This document shows, piece after piece, positions 10,931-23,700 of a stretch of DNA of 64,000 bases. Source of the DNA: Zoroaster sp. YZ-2022 (Eukaryota; Echinodermata; Asteroidea; Forcipulatida; Zoroasteridae); contig CM055828.1 in assembly GCA_029582265.1 (NCBI GenBank), positions 31,431,263-31,495,262 on the forward strand, in the 5' to 3' direction. The position numbers were made by a program, and so were the translations under genes. Every line of letters starts with the position of its first letter. Position 1 is the stretch's first letter. The notes below the pieces were generated by a model that was given only the letters and a program-made list of their open reading frames with translations, was not told the DNA's origin and ran no database searches.

Positions 10931-11791
10931 ATGGGAAGTGGATCCTCCAAGAAGGCCAAACAACTGGAGGCCGAGGAGAGAGAATTCAAAAAGAGGAACA
11001 TGGAGAGAAAGAAAAATGAGGATGAACATGAGGAGGTTGATGCTGACGGTAAGAAAAAGAAGAAACAGAAGGAAGATGAATATCTGATTGCAACGCTAAG
11101 TGGACACAAGAATGGTATCAACTGTATGGGGATTAACGATGATAATACGATTATCATCACGGGTGGCGAGGACAAGACAGCACGGCTGTGGAACCTGGCC
11201 AGTTTTGAGTGCCTCAGAGTACTGAAAGGTCACAAAAGCTACATCACATGTTGCCAGATCTACGACGACTTCTGCTACACCGGGTCGTCCGATCGCACGG
11301 TACGCAAATGGAATGTCAAGACGGGCCACTGTGAGTTGGTCGTAGAGGGGCACGCGGGACCAGTCAACAGGCTCATCTGCACCGGGGACTTCCTGTTCAC
11401 GAGCTCCTACGACCGCACCGCTATGTGCTGGGACCCCGATGACGGGGAACTGTTGCATATATTCCGGGGCCACCGTCGGGGTATTACCCCGCTTATGTAC
11501 ATCCCGGCCGAAGATGCGCTCAAAGACGATGTAATAGACATTGAGAATAACAAAGACATATTGGTGACGGGCAGTGCTGATGGTACTGCCCGCTCCTGGA
11601 ACATGGATTCTGGAGACTGTATTGTCACTTTCTCGGGTCATAGGGGTGGGGTGTTGTGCCTGGCAGCTGACTCAACGGGCAGTGTTCTGTTCACAGGAAG
11701 TGCCGATTGTAATATAAAGAGCTGGAATATCAACACAGGGGAAATCTTCAAGACGTTTGAAGGCCACCAGAGTGCCGTCATTTGCCTTCAG
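10931..11791 (+). CDS. WDR86: WDR86-like exon 1
   Basis: This exon encodes 287 residues: the basic/acidic N-terminal segment (residues 6-45, rich in K and E) and WD repeats 1 to 5, with the repeat-end motifs ARLWN, VRKWN, MCWDP, ARSWN and IKSWN. The fourth repeat has a long insert (EDALKDDVIDIENNKD). The first ATG in frame is at 10931; upstream codons in this frame are non-ATG. The exon ends at CAG|GTAAAT, phase 0, in the sixth repeat after AVICLQ. Confidence 0.9.
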
Positions 11792-14700
11792 GTAAATTGA
11801 CTCCTCTTTTTTCACTAAAAGCTGTCCAATACGTCCTTGTCATTCACCGTCTTGAAAACCGTTTCTTTATAAAACTTCTCTCGTCTTAATTTTGTATCTC
11901 TGTTTCTCGCGAGACTAAAATGTGGGCATGTTTAATGGTCAACAAATTACATTTTACGGAATCTTTTTATTCTTATTGTGCTGGTAGACCGATGTTACCG
12001 TAATCTAGGGGTCACAGTTTCAAATCTGACATCCTTTAAATTTCTTTTTGTCCCCAATCAAATACATGTCTTTTATACAGTTCGGTCCCGATATTCCAGG
12101 TAACTCTCCCCATCCTCTCTCCCTTCCCCCGTTCAATGTTGAGCGATTCTACTTTTGCTGTAATACCGTATCGTATCGGTACATGTTGTGTAGGGGCTCG
12201 TTGGTTTTAAAGGCCTCACAGTAGTACATGCACCAACGGGAGATCAGGATGGGGGTGTGTCAACAAAATTTGGCCAGGATTGTAACAGGTCTTTCGTTTT
12301 TGTCAAGTTGTGTGACCTGTTATCTGGGCACGTCCAACCTTTCCCATTCTACATGTGGGATGTAAAATAGGGGTGTGGTACAACAAGGGGCTGGGAAAGG
12401 GGGGGTCAACATAATGATGATACAAAATGGCACATTGTTCTGTTTCCCCCTGTATCTGGTGGCGATGGGGTCTCAGTGAAACCCAGCATAATTTGTATCT
12501 GACTGGCGTCCCTTGGAAGAGATACCATCCTAAATATTAGTACCGGTGGAAACAAAGTAACAACCAAATGGACATATTTGACTGGCTCTGGCAAAGAACC
12601 CTAAACCCTAACAAAAAAAATTCTTCTGATTTCTACAAATCTGGTATCAAGTTAAAGAGGAAAATATAGAGAATTAAACTATACTAAAATCTCACTTTTG
12701 AAAATTGGGTCCAAGTTTAGGGTTTTGTCAGAGCCAGTCACATATTCTGACCGACCAGAACCTGATTCCATGGCTGACAATTATTTTATGGTTAAGCACT
12801 GGATTGCAACTTGTTGGCATGCTTATTTTCAGAAACGATAAGGGTTCACTTTTTTCACGGCCAATCCTACACTAAAAAATTGGGCAAATAATTACCCAAC
12901 ATTTTACCCAACGTAGAGCAAATACCCGGTAGTCAACATACCCATCTATTGGACAATACATTAGTCACTCTTACTGGGTAAAAGTATATTTACCTAATTC
13001 GTGGGCAAATTGAATTGTCTCAACAATTGGATATGTAACTATACCACTAATTGGGCAACTTGTCTTTGTAACCATCTATTGAGCACATTAAAATTTCCAT
13101 TTGTTGGTCAAAACCTAACCAACGTTTGAGCATAGTTCCTAACCAATAAGTGGTTACTTCTCCTATATCTAACCAACTCATGACTACTGGATGGCGTTAA
13201 TGTGTCCAAAATCAGGGCAGATTTTACCCACAATTATCCAAGCTGTGTAATTATGTCGCTCAATTCCTGGGCGTTATATGTTGAAAAGAAAAAATCTAAA
13301 CCAAACCAACTCAAATAACATAACAAGGATCGAATGACAAAATTCTTATCAAAATAACTGCGAAAGATTATTATTTTATTGCATAAGAGTATCGGCTGTC
13401 CTATGGCTGATTTTACATTGTCGCCAAAGTAAGACTGATGACATCATTATTTGTCCTTACTTAATATGATTCTAGTTTACATATGCCCAGGCAAACCCGA
13501 GCTCCGGCCGCCAGCACATGGCCTGCCCCAAATCGTTGGTTAATTTACGTGCGCCCCTCTGTCGTTTTGCCCATTTTGGAGACTTTTGAGTTCCGTTTTC
13601 CCAACTGAAGAAATAAATCGTGTGCTGCTTTGACCAATATATGGGCAAAGCCTGATAATATCCAACCATTGCAAAAATGAAATTTAATGTAACCAATTTT
13701 AGGCACTTTCAAAGCTTTACCTAACGTCAGAATTTATCCATAAATTAGACAATTATTTAGGCCTACCAACAATTAAGTGGTTTACTTTGCCCATAAATAA
13801 TTTACCCATTATTTTTTATAGTGTACAATTCTGCGCTAACCATGTACAGAGCCCAGCTGTACCAGCAACAAAATTGTGCCCATAAACGCAAAATTCTGTG
13901 TTGTTAAAGGGAAAGTTCAACAATATCCGAAAGCTAACTTGTCTTGACGTTGGTAAAAGTTACTAATCATACCAACAAATGTATTGTCAGAAGTGAGGAA
14001 ATATGCAAAAAAACTTGTCGGACGGCAACGTTTTACTGAAGGTGTTTTCTGTAAAACAAAATGTGATTGTCAAGACTTCGCATTGAGCTGAATTGTTCAT
14101 GTATTGGTTAACTTGATTTAAAAAAAGTAAGCCTACTCACATTGGCGGATCCAGGGGGGCTAAGGAGGCTGTAGCCCCCCCCCCCCCTAAAATCGTTTAA
14201 AAAAAAAAAATTTAAAGGGAGAGAAAGAGAGAGAGAGAGTGAGAGAGGGGGAGGGGAGGGGAGAACGCACTCCCATTCCCACAGTGTGCGGGATAAACAT
14301 AAGGAGGTGACCTACTTAGTACTGAACTAACCGTTGCGCATAGGAAGTGGCGGCACACTTTCTAGTACTAAAAAATAATTGTTTTTGATTCTCAGCCCCC
14401 CTAAAAATGTTCTGGATCCGCCCATGACTCATCTTAGAGGAAAAATGACTTGTTACGTCGAAATTACAAAAACTTGCCGGCTGACAGCATTTTGTAAAAT
14501 ATACAAACATAACAAACATGTAACCGTTTCTCGTCGTTTTCCTAAAAGAAAGCGAGCATCTATTGTGATGAAACATTCACTGGTTTGTTTTAGGATATAT
14601 TTCTTGAAAACGAGGGATTAAAATATGAACACACATTATCAAATACCAATGTTGTACCTTCCCTTAAAGCAGTGGCATATAATTGGGACATGACCGTGTC

Positions 14701-17700
14701 CGATGGCCATGACCATTGATAAACACTGACACTGAGCTGCTGATAAGTATGCCGTACACACCGTGTGAAAATTAATAATATCCACAGGACAGAGACTGAG
14801 GGATCGTGGCCATGGACGATAAAGGACCGAGCCGCGGGCAAGGTACTTTATATCGCCCATGGCCACAAACCCTTTGATCCTGCGGCAAAGACCAAGCGTC
14901 GAGCTTTTATTACCATTCACCTCCTGATTTTGCTGTCCATATATCAAAATGTTGTTATATTTGATGCAGAAACAGAAACAGAAACAGAAACAGAAACACA
15001 CTGTATAAAAGCATGTAAATTTACAGCAAAATGTAGGCAACTCTATTTCCAACAATTTGCTGTATTACAATTTTACATAACAAGTGTTATGTAAAATTGT
15101 TGTTATATGTTGTTATATTTGGTACAAACAAAAACAAACAAACAGAAACAGAAACAGAAACAGAACAGTTTGAACCATGTATTTGAGAACAAACGGCGCG
15201 TCCAGCAAGACATAGCAGCTAGCGTGTAACGCACTTAAAATGTCCAGCCTCAACCGGGCTGCATTCCGGTTGCGCGAACGTCTCGCAAACGTCTTCAAAA
15301 CATCAACCGGTCCAAACGACAATTAAGACCGGTAATTGTAATATATAAATTTACCTTCTAATCATAATTTTTTTTATAGCCTTTAACTTAACTAAACAGA
15401 TAAGTTCAAAGACCTTTACACACTACATTTTATTCCCGATAAAACATAAAGGATGCCACGTTGGAATGAATACGAAAGTCCATTTTTGCTTTTGTCCGAT
15501 TGTTTGTCGTCAGTTTCTCATTTTTAGTTTTGACTGATTGTCTGTTTGCGTGTATTTATTTATCAGCTTTGCTGTTTGTTGGTATGTTTATTTGTTTACA
15601 TGTAGCCTTTGTATGTTTGTTTGTTTAAGGGATTACATATACACCACTGTAAATAAATAATACATATTTCATTTGTAAGTAAAGACTGTTTGCGGTGACA
15701 CCATGTGAAATTCTCAAATTGAGTAGTAATTAGTTCTGAAAAGAACTGGAGGTACAACTCGACGTTTCGATCAGTATGCTCTGATCATCTTCAGGAGAAA
15801 AAATGTACATAAAATGTACATAAATGCATTGCATACTTTATAAGAACAAAGATTATTATATGTGTAGAAACCAACCGATGAAAGTTTAAGCTTAATCCAT
15901 TGTGTCGTTACCGAGAAAATAGTGAAAATGCATTCAGATTTATTTGTGAGCGTTCTAATGTGAAAATGGCTCCCGGGCCGGCGATACATTTCAGACATGG
16001 ATTTGTCTGCATACTCTTTATTTTTTCTCGACAAAGACAATATATCAGACGGAATTACCGTATCATGATATTGGTTACCATGCCTACTTACACACTGTAA
16101 GAAATATTGGGCAAACATGGTTGATATGTTGCCCAACACTGGTCAACATATCAACAGGTTACGCAGTTTGGGTTTACCATTGCCCAATGTTGGAGAATTT
16201 TTTTGCCAAAATATGTGAACTGTTGTGGTAAATACTGACCAATTCTGGGAGAAATAACCTTACCCAACCCCATGTTGCCCAACATGTTTACAGTGCAAGA
16301 AGTTAGCAATTACCAGATTATCCAATTAACGAATCAAAATCTAAAATCATGTTCAGTTCGTACCAGCACAGACAAAATTCAGTCTGAAGTGTTTTCCTAT
16401 TAAAGAAAAACGAGGAATATTAAGTGAAGCTTTAATCCTGACGATTGTTTATTGGTTATGGGGGGAAACAGCAACTTGCAATGGTCATTTCTATCTAGGC
16501 ATTGGGGTCTGTGGTAATATTATCCAAGCCCAAGAATCGTTTGGGCAAATATATAACCACTGAATATTTATAGCAACTCAAATATTATGAGCAAACAAAC
16601 TAGAAATAATTATTGCCAAGGACTTCATCGATTGGAATCTAAAAGCGACATCGCCGAAGCGGGGCAACTCCTTTTGTTGCCAACATGGACGAGGAATTAT
16701 GTTCAAATCGATACCGGTTCTGGTGATCATTAGTAGGTCTTCGGGATGTTTGGAGGAAATGTTTAGTTCGGAAATAACATAAAAATAGACACGCATCGAC
16801 ATGCAGTATCCGGCTATGAATAACCTTGACTTAATTTAAAAAGTATACGAGGTCCATATGTTACTTTTCTCAGGCTTTTGGGGCCAGGGGGCGGAGATGA
16901 GGACACGGTCTCCTGTTGAACTTAGTCCTTGATTCCAAAAAGTTACCTTGTGTTTAAAGATGTTACCTTGTGTTTAAAGATGTATCGCCCGTATTTGGGC
17001 CGATTTGACGGTAAAAATAGATATAAATCTTGAATTGCTATTTTTCTGGGGTTAAGGAAGTTATAAGCTTTCAATTTAGACATTGAACTAAAAAAACAAA
17101 ATCCGTCAAGGATTATTACCTAGGTAGGACCCAGCGTTGTAATCCTCAGGTTGCACAATTTATTGTATCTAAAGGCTGGTGCGTGGGCCCATCTTGCGAT
17201 TGGCCAACACTTTTATTTACAGTTTCCGATAGGCCTATCCGAATTTCATAATTTTAGTTTTTTCGTTTAACAACGATATTGTCTTTCAAAAGTCGTTCGC
17301 TTTATAAATTATTTTTGTGGGTAGTCTTAGCCAAACACGGGCGATATATCTAGATATAAAAGACAATCACGTTCGAACATTGTATACGCAGTTATTAAAT
17401 GATGCTTACTCCATGTATTTCGCGCACAAATTTCACAATAAATGATGTGTTAATTAGTACCGGGTACACTTACATTTTCCATGTAAAAGAGAAGCAAATT
17501 TCGTTCAAAAGATATGCTCCAAAAAATAAAGTATCAAGGCATTGCTTACATATGAGTTGTTGGCATTGGCAATGAATTATTGTTTAATTATTAGGTCTAA
17601 GATTTGTTTTACACTGCGTCATAAACAATTGTATTTACTAAATAACTACTTATCCGTGCCCTGTCTAACTTTGAAAGTTGGGTTTCTATTTACTTGGAAA

Positions 17701-20700
17701 AGATCTACCCAAATAGTTGAAAATTAAGAATTCACACGGACTAAAGACCTATACATTATTAATTCGGAAATATACTAGTAGGCCTATGTTATTTAAACGA
17801 TATTAATAGATACTAACGCTTATTAGCCTTATCACCTGTGTTCTTGGTTATCAGGCAATATTCAACCTTCACCTTGAGGAATTGATCCGTACATGTTTGA
17901 AGGTGTGTGCAAGAACGTGTGCTGCTGACAGCAACAGTCATTATTTTGTTTAATAATTAACCTAGGATAGGCCAAAAACGTCTTCGGTTTCTGGTCTCGC
18001 TGCACGTCCAATTGCAGCCATTGCTGGATTGATTGGAATTAATTCTGCCGACTTTTTCCACATAGGGGTATGAACGTTTGCCTGATTTGTGAGGCCTCGC
18101 TTAGCCACCATACTTTATGTATGGGAAATTTGGTTTGGTTCCAATAACCGCAGATAACATGTATCACGCAATTCACTGGTTTGAAAAAAATATATATATA
18201 TAAAAAATAAAACACCCCTAAAAAATAAACAACCCCCCCCAAAACAAAAACAAAAAAACCAAACAAACAAACAAACAAAAACCGCGTCACCGCACCGATT
18301 TTGAAGCCGACCTATGACCAGAAACCAGAGACTTTTTTGTTTGGCCATACCATTGTCGGTAAAATGTATGTAAATGCATCCATACTTTGTAACGATCAAG
18401 AGATGTGGACAGAATCAGGTAAATTCACTGTGTGGTTAACGGGAAAAATAGTGCCAATACATTGAGATTGTTCGTGTTCATTCCTACGTGACATTTTCGT
18501 CGTGTGAAGTCATTTCATTTATTTTACTTAAGTTATATCACCTCAGACAGAAACATTTTTCAAGGAATGTCTTCCACAATCATCAACTCTGCACCAAGTA
18601 TACGCCTTTGTTTCATGTAAAACAAAACAATTGTGTGTTCACAGATTACCAATAGTGTAGTGTGGCTGTGCCTGTATTCAAAAAATAAAAATGGAGGAAA
18701 CTTCAATTGTCTTTTAACAAAACAAAAAGAGTCTAAAACCAAATTATACTCTACAGGCATCCAGTGTTATTAAATGCAAAACATGAAAATGTAGGCATCC
18801 CTTACAACAGAACACCCCTTACAACTATTGTACCAGAATGATCAAGTGTATATGGTTCATTTTCGATCATTATTTAGGATCATTATAACAACATACAACT
18901 CTTATTTATCTCGGATGTTTCACTCTTTTTTTTTTAAACTAAAGCAAGACATAACAATCCATAAGACCACAACAAGTCGGGGAAAAAAATAGTATTTGTA
19001 TTTCCTGTTAGAAGTCCCCGGTTTCTGGTCTCCGCGTGCGTCGCCTCAGACCCGCGCGTCGGCATTTTTAATTTTCTTCTTGCCATGAAACGATGCCCAA
19101 TTGCAGCCAAAATTGCTGGATCGATTGTAATTCTGCTGTGCTGTGCTTTAAATGACTTTTTCACATAGGGGTATGAATGTTTGCCCGATTTGTGAGGCCT
19201 CTCTTAGCCACCATACTTTGTATATGGGAAATTTGGTCCCCGCGTATACATGTATCACGTATTTCCCTGTTGGCAAAAAAAAGTAAGCCGAAACTGGACA
19301 CATTTTTGGCCTTATAGGGTGAACCTGAGAATGCTTAAAAGGACGAAATATCAATTTTAAACTAAATAAATAAAGAATTAGCTGTTGTAAACTGCTTACC
19401 AACCTCAAAGACCTGTAGTATAAATGCAAAATAATAGTTATTGGCCTTGCGTTTCAAACCTAGCAGGTTCTTTCTCAAAGGCAAAATTAAACAAAATAAG
19501 GCAACTTTAAATACGACACGATCTCAGTTAACGCTATGCTGGACCAAACTGTTAGTTTTTTAAGTAGAACAAATTAAATGTTAATAAGACTATCTTTTGC
19601 TTTTTGGGTCAATAATAAAATAAATTACAGCCGGAAATGACAAACGAGATCGTTGATGTAGCTGATCAATAAATAAAGACACCCGGCCGACCAGCCCATT
19701 CCATCTCTCTGATGGAACGGTCTATTGTTGTAAAAAGAGACCGCATATAGGCCTTATACTGTGTGTTCATTAGCCAAATAATGCCGTAAACTGATGTGAT
19801 GGTCCATAGAGCACGCACACGTGCGTGTCATTGAGGGATGTCCAACCCATTATTTTGGCCAGATCTACTAACCCATAATGATTGACCAGATCAATACATT
19901 TCTATATCAACATATATCGCTATTTTGGGCTATTTTAACGGCAATTTCTGTCAACTTAATTACTTTTTCATCGGAACATTGCTATCGTGAAAACAATAAT
20001 GCTTTAAAATGACTCATTTCACTGAATTTATGTCGAAATGATTTTATAGTGGGTCCCGTCATAAATTTATTTTGACACTTTTTTTTTACTGTTAAACCAA
20101 GAATACAATGTAAATTTGGCTGCGACCAGTTGAGTTCATAGTTTTGAATAATACGCTGTTATAACTTTAACACTGACCCCCTAGGTATTCTGGCTAAGAA
20201 TCTTCCTGAATCCTCAAAAATCCATCAGTGCACTTTTTAAAACGCACCATGCATTTTCGTTGATCTTTCATATTCAGCACTTATGGCCTGTACTTCTTGC
20301 CAGGTAGTAATTTTGCCCCATTTGAAGAGGTGAAAGTACCAGTTTCCAACAGTGCTGAATTTCCCCCAAAAAGTGCCCTTTGGAGGATTTTGCAGGATTT
20401 GGGGTGGTTAGGGTTTTAATCATAATCCTTTACCTTAGCAGCTTGTATATACCACGATTTTGTTTATTCTTAAACTAAGTTGTACAAAAGATAACATTGT
20501 ATCTTCTTCGCGTTCTTCTCTTGTAATTTTAAATGAAACCCAAATGACATGAAAACTGCATACCGTGATGATTTACAAAGCGATGCCGTTTAATGAAGCG
20601 AGTCCACGGCGCGAGGAATTCGACGCTTCGGCGTTGGCGGGTGCTGATAGTGCGGCACGTTGTACAGTACAACTTAATTGACCCGCGATTGATATGCGTT

Positions 20701-23700
20701 GGCATACAACAAAGATAACATTGTATCTTCTTCGCGTTCTTCTCTTGTAATTTTAAATGAAACCCAAATGACATGAAAACTGCATACCGTGATGATTTAC
20801 AAAGCGATGCCGTTTAATGAAGCGAGTCCACGTACAACTTAATTGACCCGCGATTGTTGATATGCGTTGGCATACAAAAAAGATAACTTTGTATCTTCTT
20901 CGCGTTCTTCTCTTGTAATTTTAAATGAAACCCAAATGACATGAAAACTGCATACCGTGATGATTTACAAAGCGATGCCGTTTAATGAAGCGAGTCCACG
21001 TACAACTTAATTGACCCGCGATTGTTGATATGCGTTGGCATACAAAAAAGATAACTTTGTATCTTCTTCGCGTTCTTCTCTTGTAATTTTAAATGAAACC
21101 CAAATGACATGAAAACTGCATACCGTGATGATTTACAAAGCGATGCCGTTTAATGAAGCGAGTCCACGGCGCGAGGAGTTCGACGCTTCGGTGTTGGCGG
21201 GTGCTGATAGTGCGGCACGTTGTACAGTACAACTTAATTGACCCGCGATTGTTGATATGCGTTGGCATAACAACCAATAATAACTACATATTATTATCGT
21301 TTTTCTACATAAGCTATTCCTGGTACTGATGAGAATTCGTCACCTGCTTTGGCCATGATATGCATTATGCAGAGGACATGTCAGAATGCAGAAAGCTTAA
21401 AAAGCAAACGTTTTTATGTTATTATTTGCTTGTTAGGAAAATGAAATTCAATAATATTTGACGTATATTGTATTTGGAATATATATTTTCATAATGGTTA
21501 TTACAGTTCAGATAGCATAAATTCCTAAAGCAAAATTATAATAAAGACTAGACCCGAAAACTCCATAGGAGTTAAATGATAAAAATTAAAATAATCTTAA
21601 AAAAGAGAATACCGCAAAATGATTTAAAAGACATTTGATGACCACAATTTTTTCAGAGAAATGCTTGACATTAGGGAAGATTCTAACCAATGCCCAGTTC
21701 TTGATTTTACCGATGTTATTTTTTTATATAATTGATGGCATATGCATTCCTTAAAACATTTTTGAGATATTAATGTATAATTTGTTTGATTTTTAAATGT
21801 TTAATCATGACATCTTGTGTGCCTTGTATTTGTGCGGATAAAGATATTATTGTTCAATAATAATATTTATTTTCATGCATTTGTTAATGACTTTTTGTCA
21901 ATTTCCAATTGTGTTCTCTTTTCCAATCATTCTCCACGATTCTTCAGAATGATAATTTCAAAATTGATAATTCTTATTTTCCAATTCACAGGTGATTAAT
22001 AAGCTAATGTATACAGGCAGCTCCGACCATCTCGCCAAGTGCTGGGTGACTGAATTCGGAGATTGCACACGGACATACCAAGGCCACAAGCATACAGTCA
22101 GCACTGCTAAATTTCAAGATGGATTACGTGAGTCAGATTGTAGAAATTTTCCCAGTGCAGACACTTTTGACAATCCCTTGTAGGGGCGTGGCCAAGGTAG
22201 AGGAAAAAGTGGGGGAACATTGCCTAAAAAGGGGCACAGGAAATACATACACTGTAAAAAAAAACACGTAAATTTACAGAAAATTGTTGGCAACTCTATT
22301 TCCAACAATTTGCTGTATTACAATTTTACATAACAAGTATGTTCAACTGATTTACACAATTTCTGTAAATGCTTAATAATGAAACTGTACTACGTTTCCA
22401 TATTTGTTTGTTTCACCCATTCTGATTCTCTTTTTCGGCCCATAAAGAATATGCCCAAATATGGAAGCGTACTGCAGTTTCATAATTAAGCGTTTACAGA
22501 AATTGTGTAAATCAGGTTAACACACTTGTTAATACAGCAAATTGTTGGAAATAATATTTCCTGCATTTTGCTGTAAATTTACATGTTTTTTTAAAGTTTT
22601 TTTTTACAGTGTATGGTAAATTTACTTGCATTTGCGATAACAAGAGTGGAAATGTCCCCTTTACTCACAATTCAGCCCCACACCCCTGATCCATAAAAGT
22701 GTTGTATGTTATAGATTTTAAATTGTGGCACAACACAAACCGGTGAACTTTTTTGACACCCTGAATTCATCATGACACACCCCACGGGATCAATCAGACA
22801 ACACAGATGCTATCCCAACACACAAATAGAAACCCAGGCTTCACTCTTAACTTTAGTACACCGACACAGGTCCCGGGGATGCGGGGAAAGGGTATATACC
22901 CCCACCTTTTGGCCCAGGGGATGGTCTGTAGGATCATCCCCCGAGAATTTGTCATGCGTTAAAAAAAAAAAAATAGGCCTAAGCGAACAATTCGTGCAAA
23001 AAAGGGGGATATTTAGTTTGTTTAAATATTAATGGCTTTCTGTTTCTTTGTCTGTTTGGGTGTCATCTTTATGTTAGCCGTGAGATTCTGATTGGTGGTG
23101 TGCCAGTGACCACGGGGAAGTGGGGGAAGGGGGGGGGGTGGGGGTCAGGGGTTCAACCACCCCCCCTTGGGCATGCCGATTTTTAATTAATTTATTTTTT
23201 GGGGTAAAACAAGGGAGAAGAAGAGAAATCGTGCATAAGTGGTGTTTTTGCGGTATTTGGGGTTGGGGGGATCCCCTCCCGTTGAGCGACGTTCGAAATC
23301 CAGTACTTCATTGGACATAATGCAAACAAAATATTCAATATCATCTCCGCCCCAACACACACACACACACACACACACACACTTTTCGATACAGATTTAC
23401 GCCACTGTTTTAGTGTGCAATATATTTGATGTCTCATAAGTACAAGCACATGGATTTACTCTTTTGTGACTGCCATTATGAAAATGTATGGAAGATTTGA
23501 TGATTACTTGCATTTTAAAATGGTTGCCCAAAATATGTATGCACATGTTTCTGGACAGTTTATGATTGTGAAAGTGTTCTTGCAGACAAGGCACAAGTTA
23601 TACTTGTTGATTCCAATAATATTTTGCATTCTCGAACGTATAAACATTATAGGTGTTGGATTTGCCAAAGGTGCTGGATTTGCCAAAAATTTGCAAAATT

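Noticed and set aside
11096..11641. 181-codon open frame on the minus strand
   Set aside because: Antisense shadow of WDR86-like exon 1, which has clear WD repeats in the other direction.
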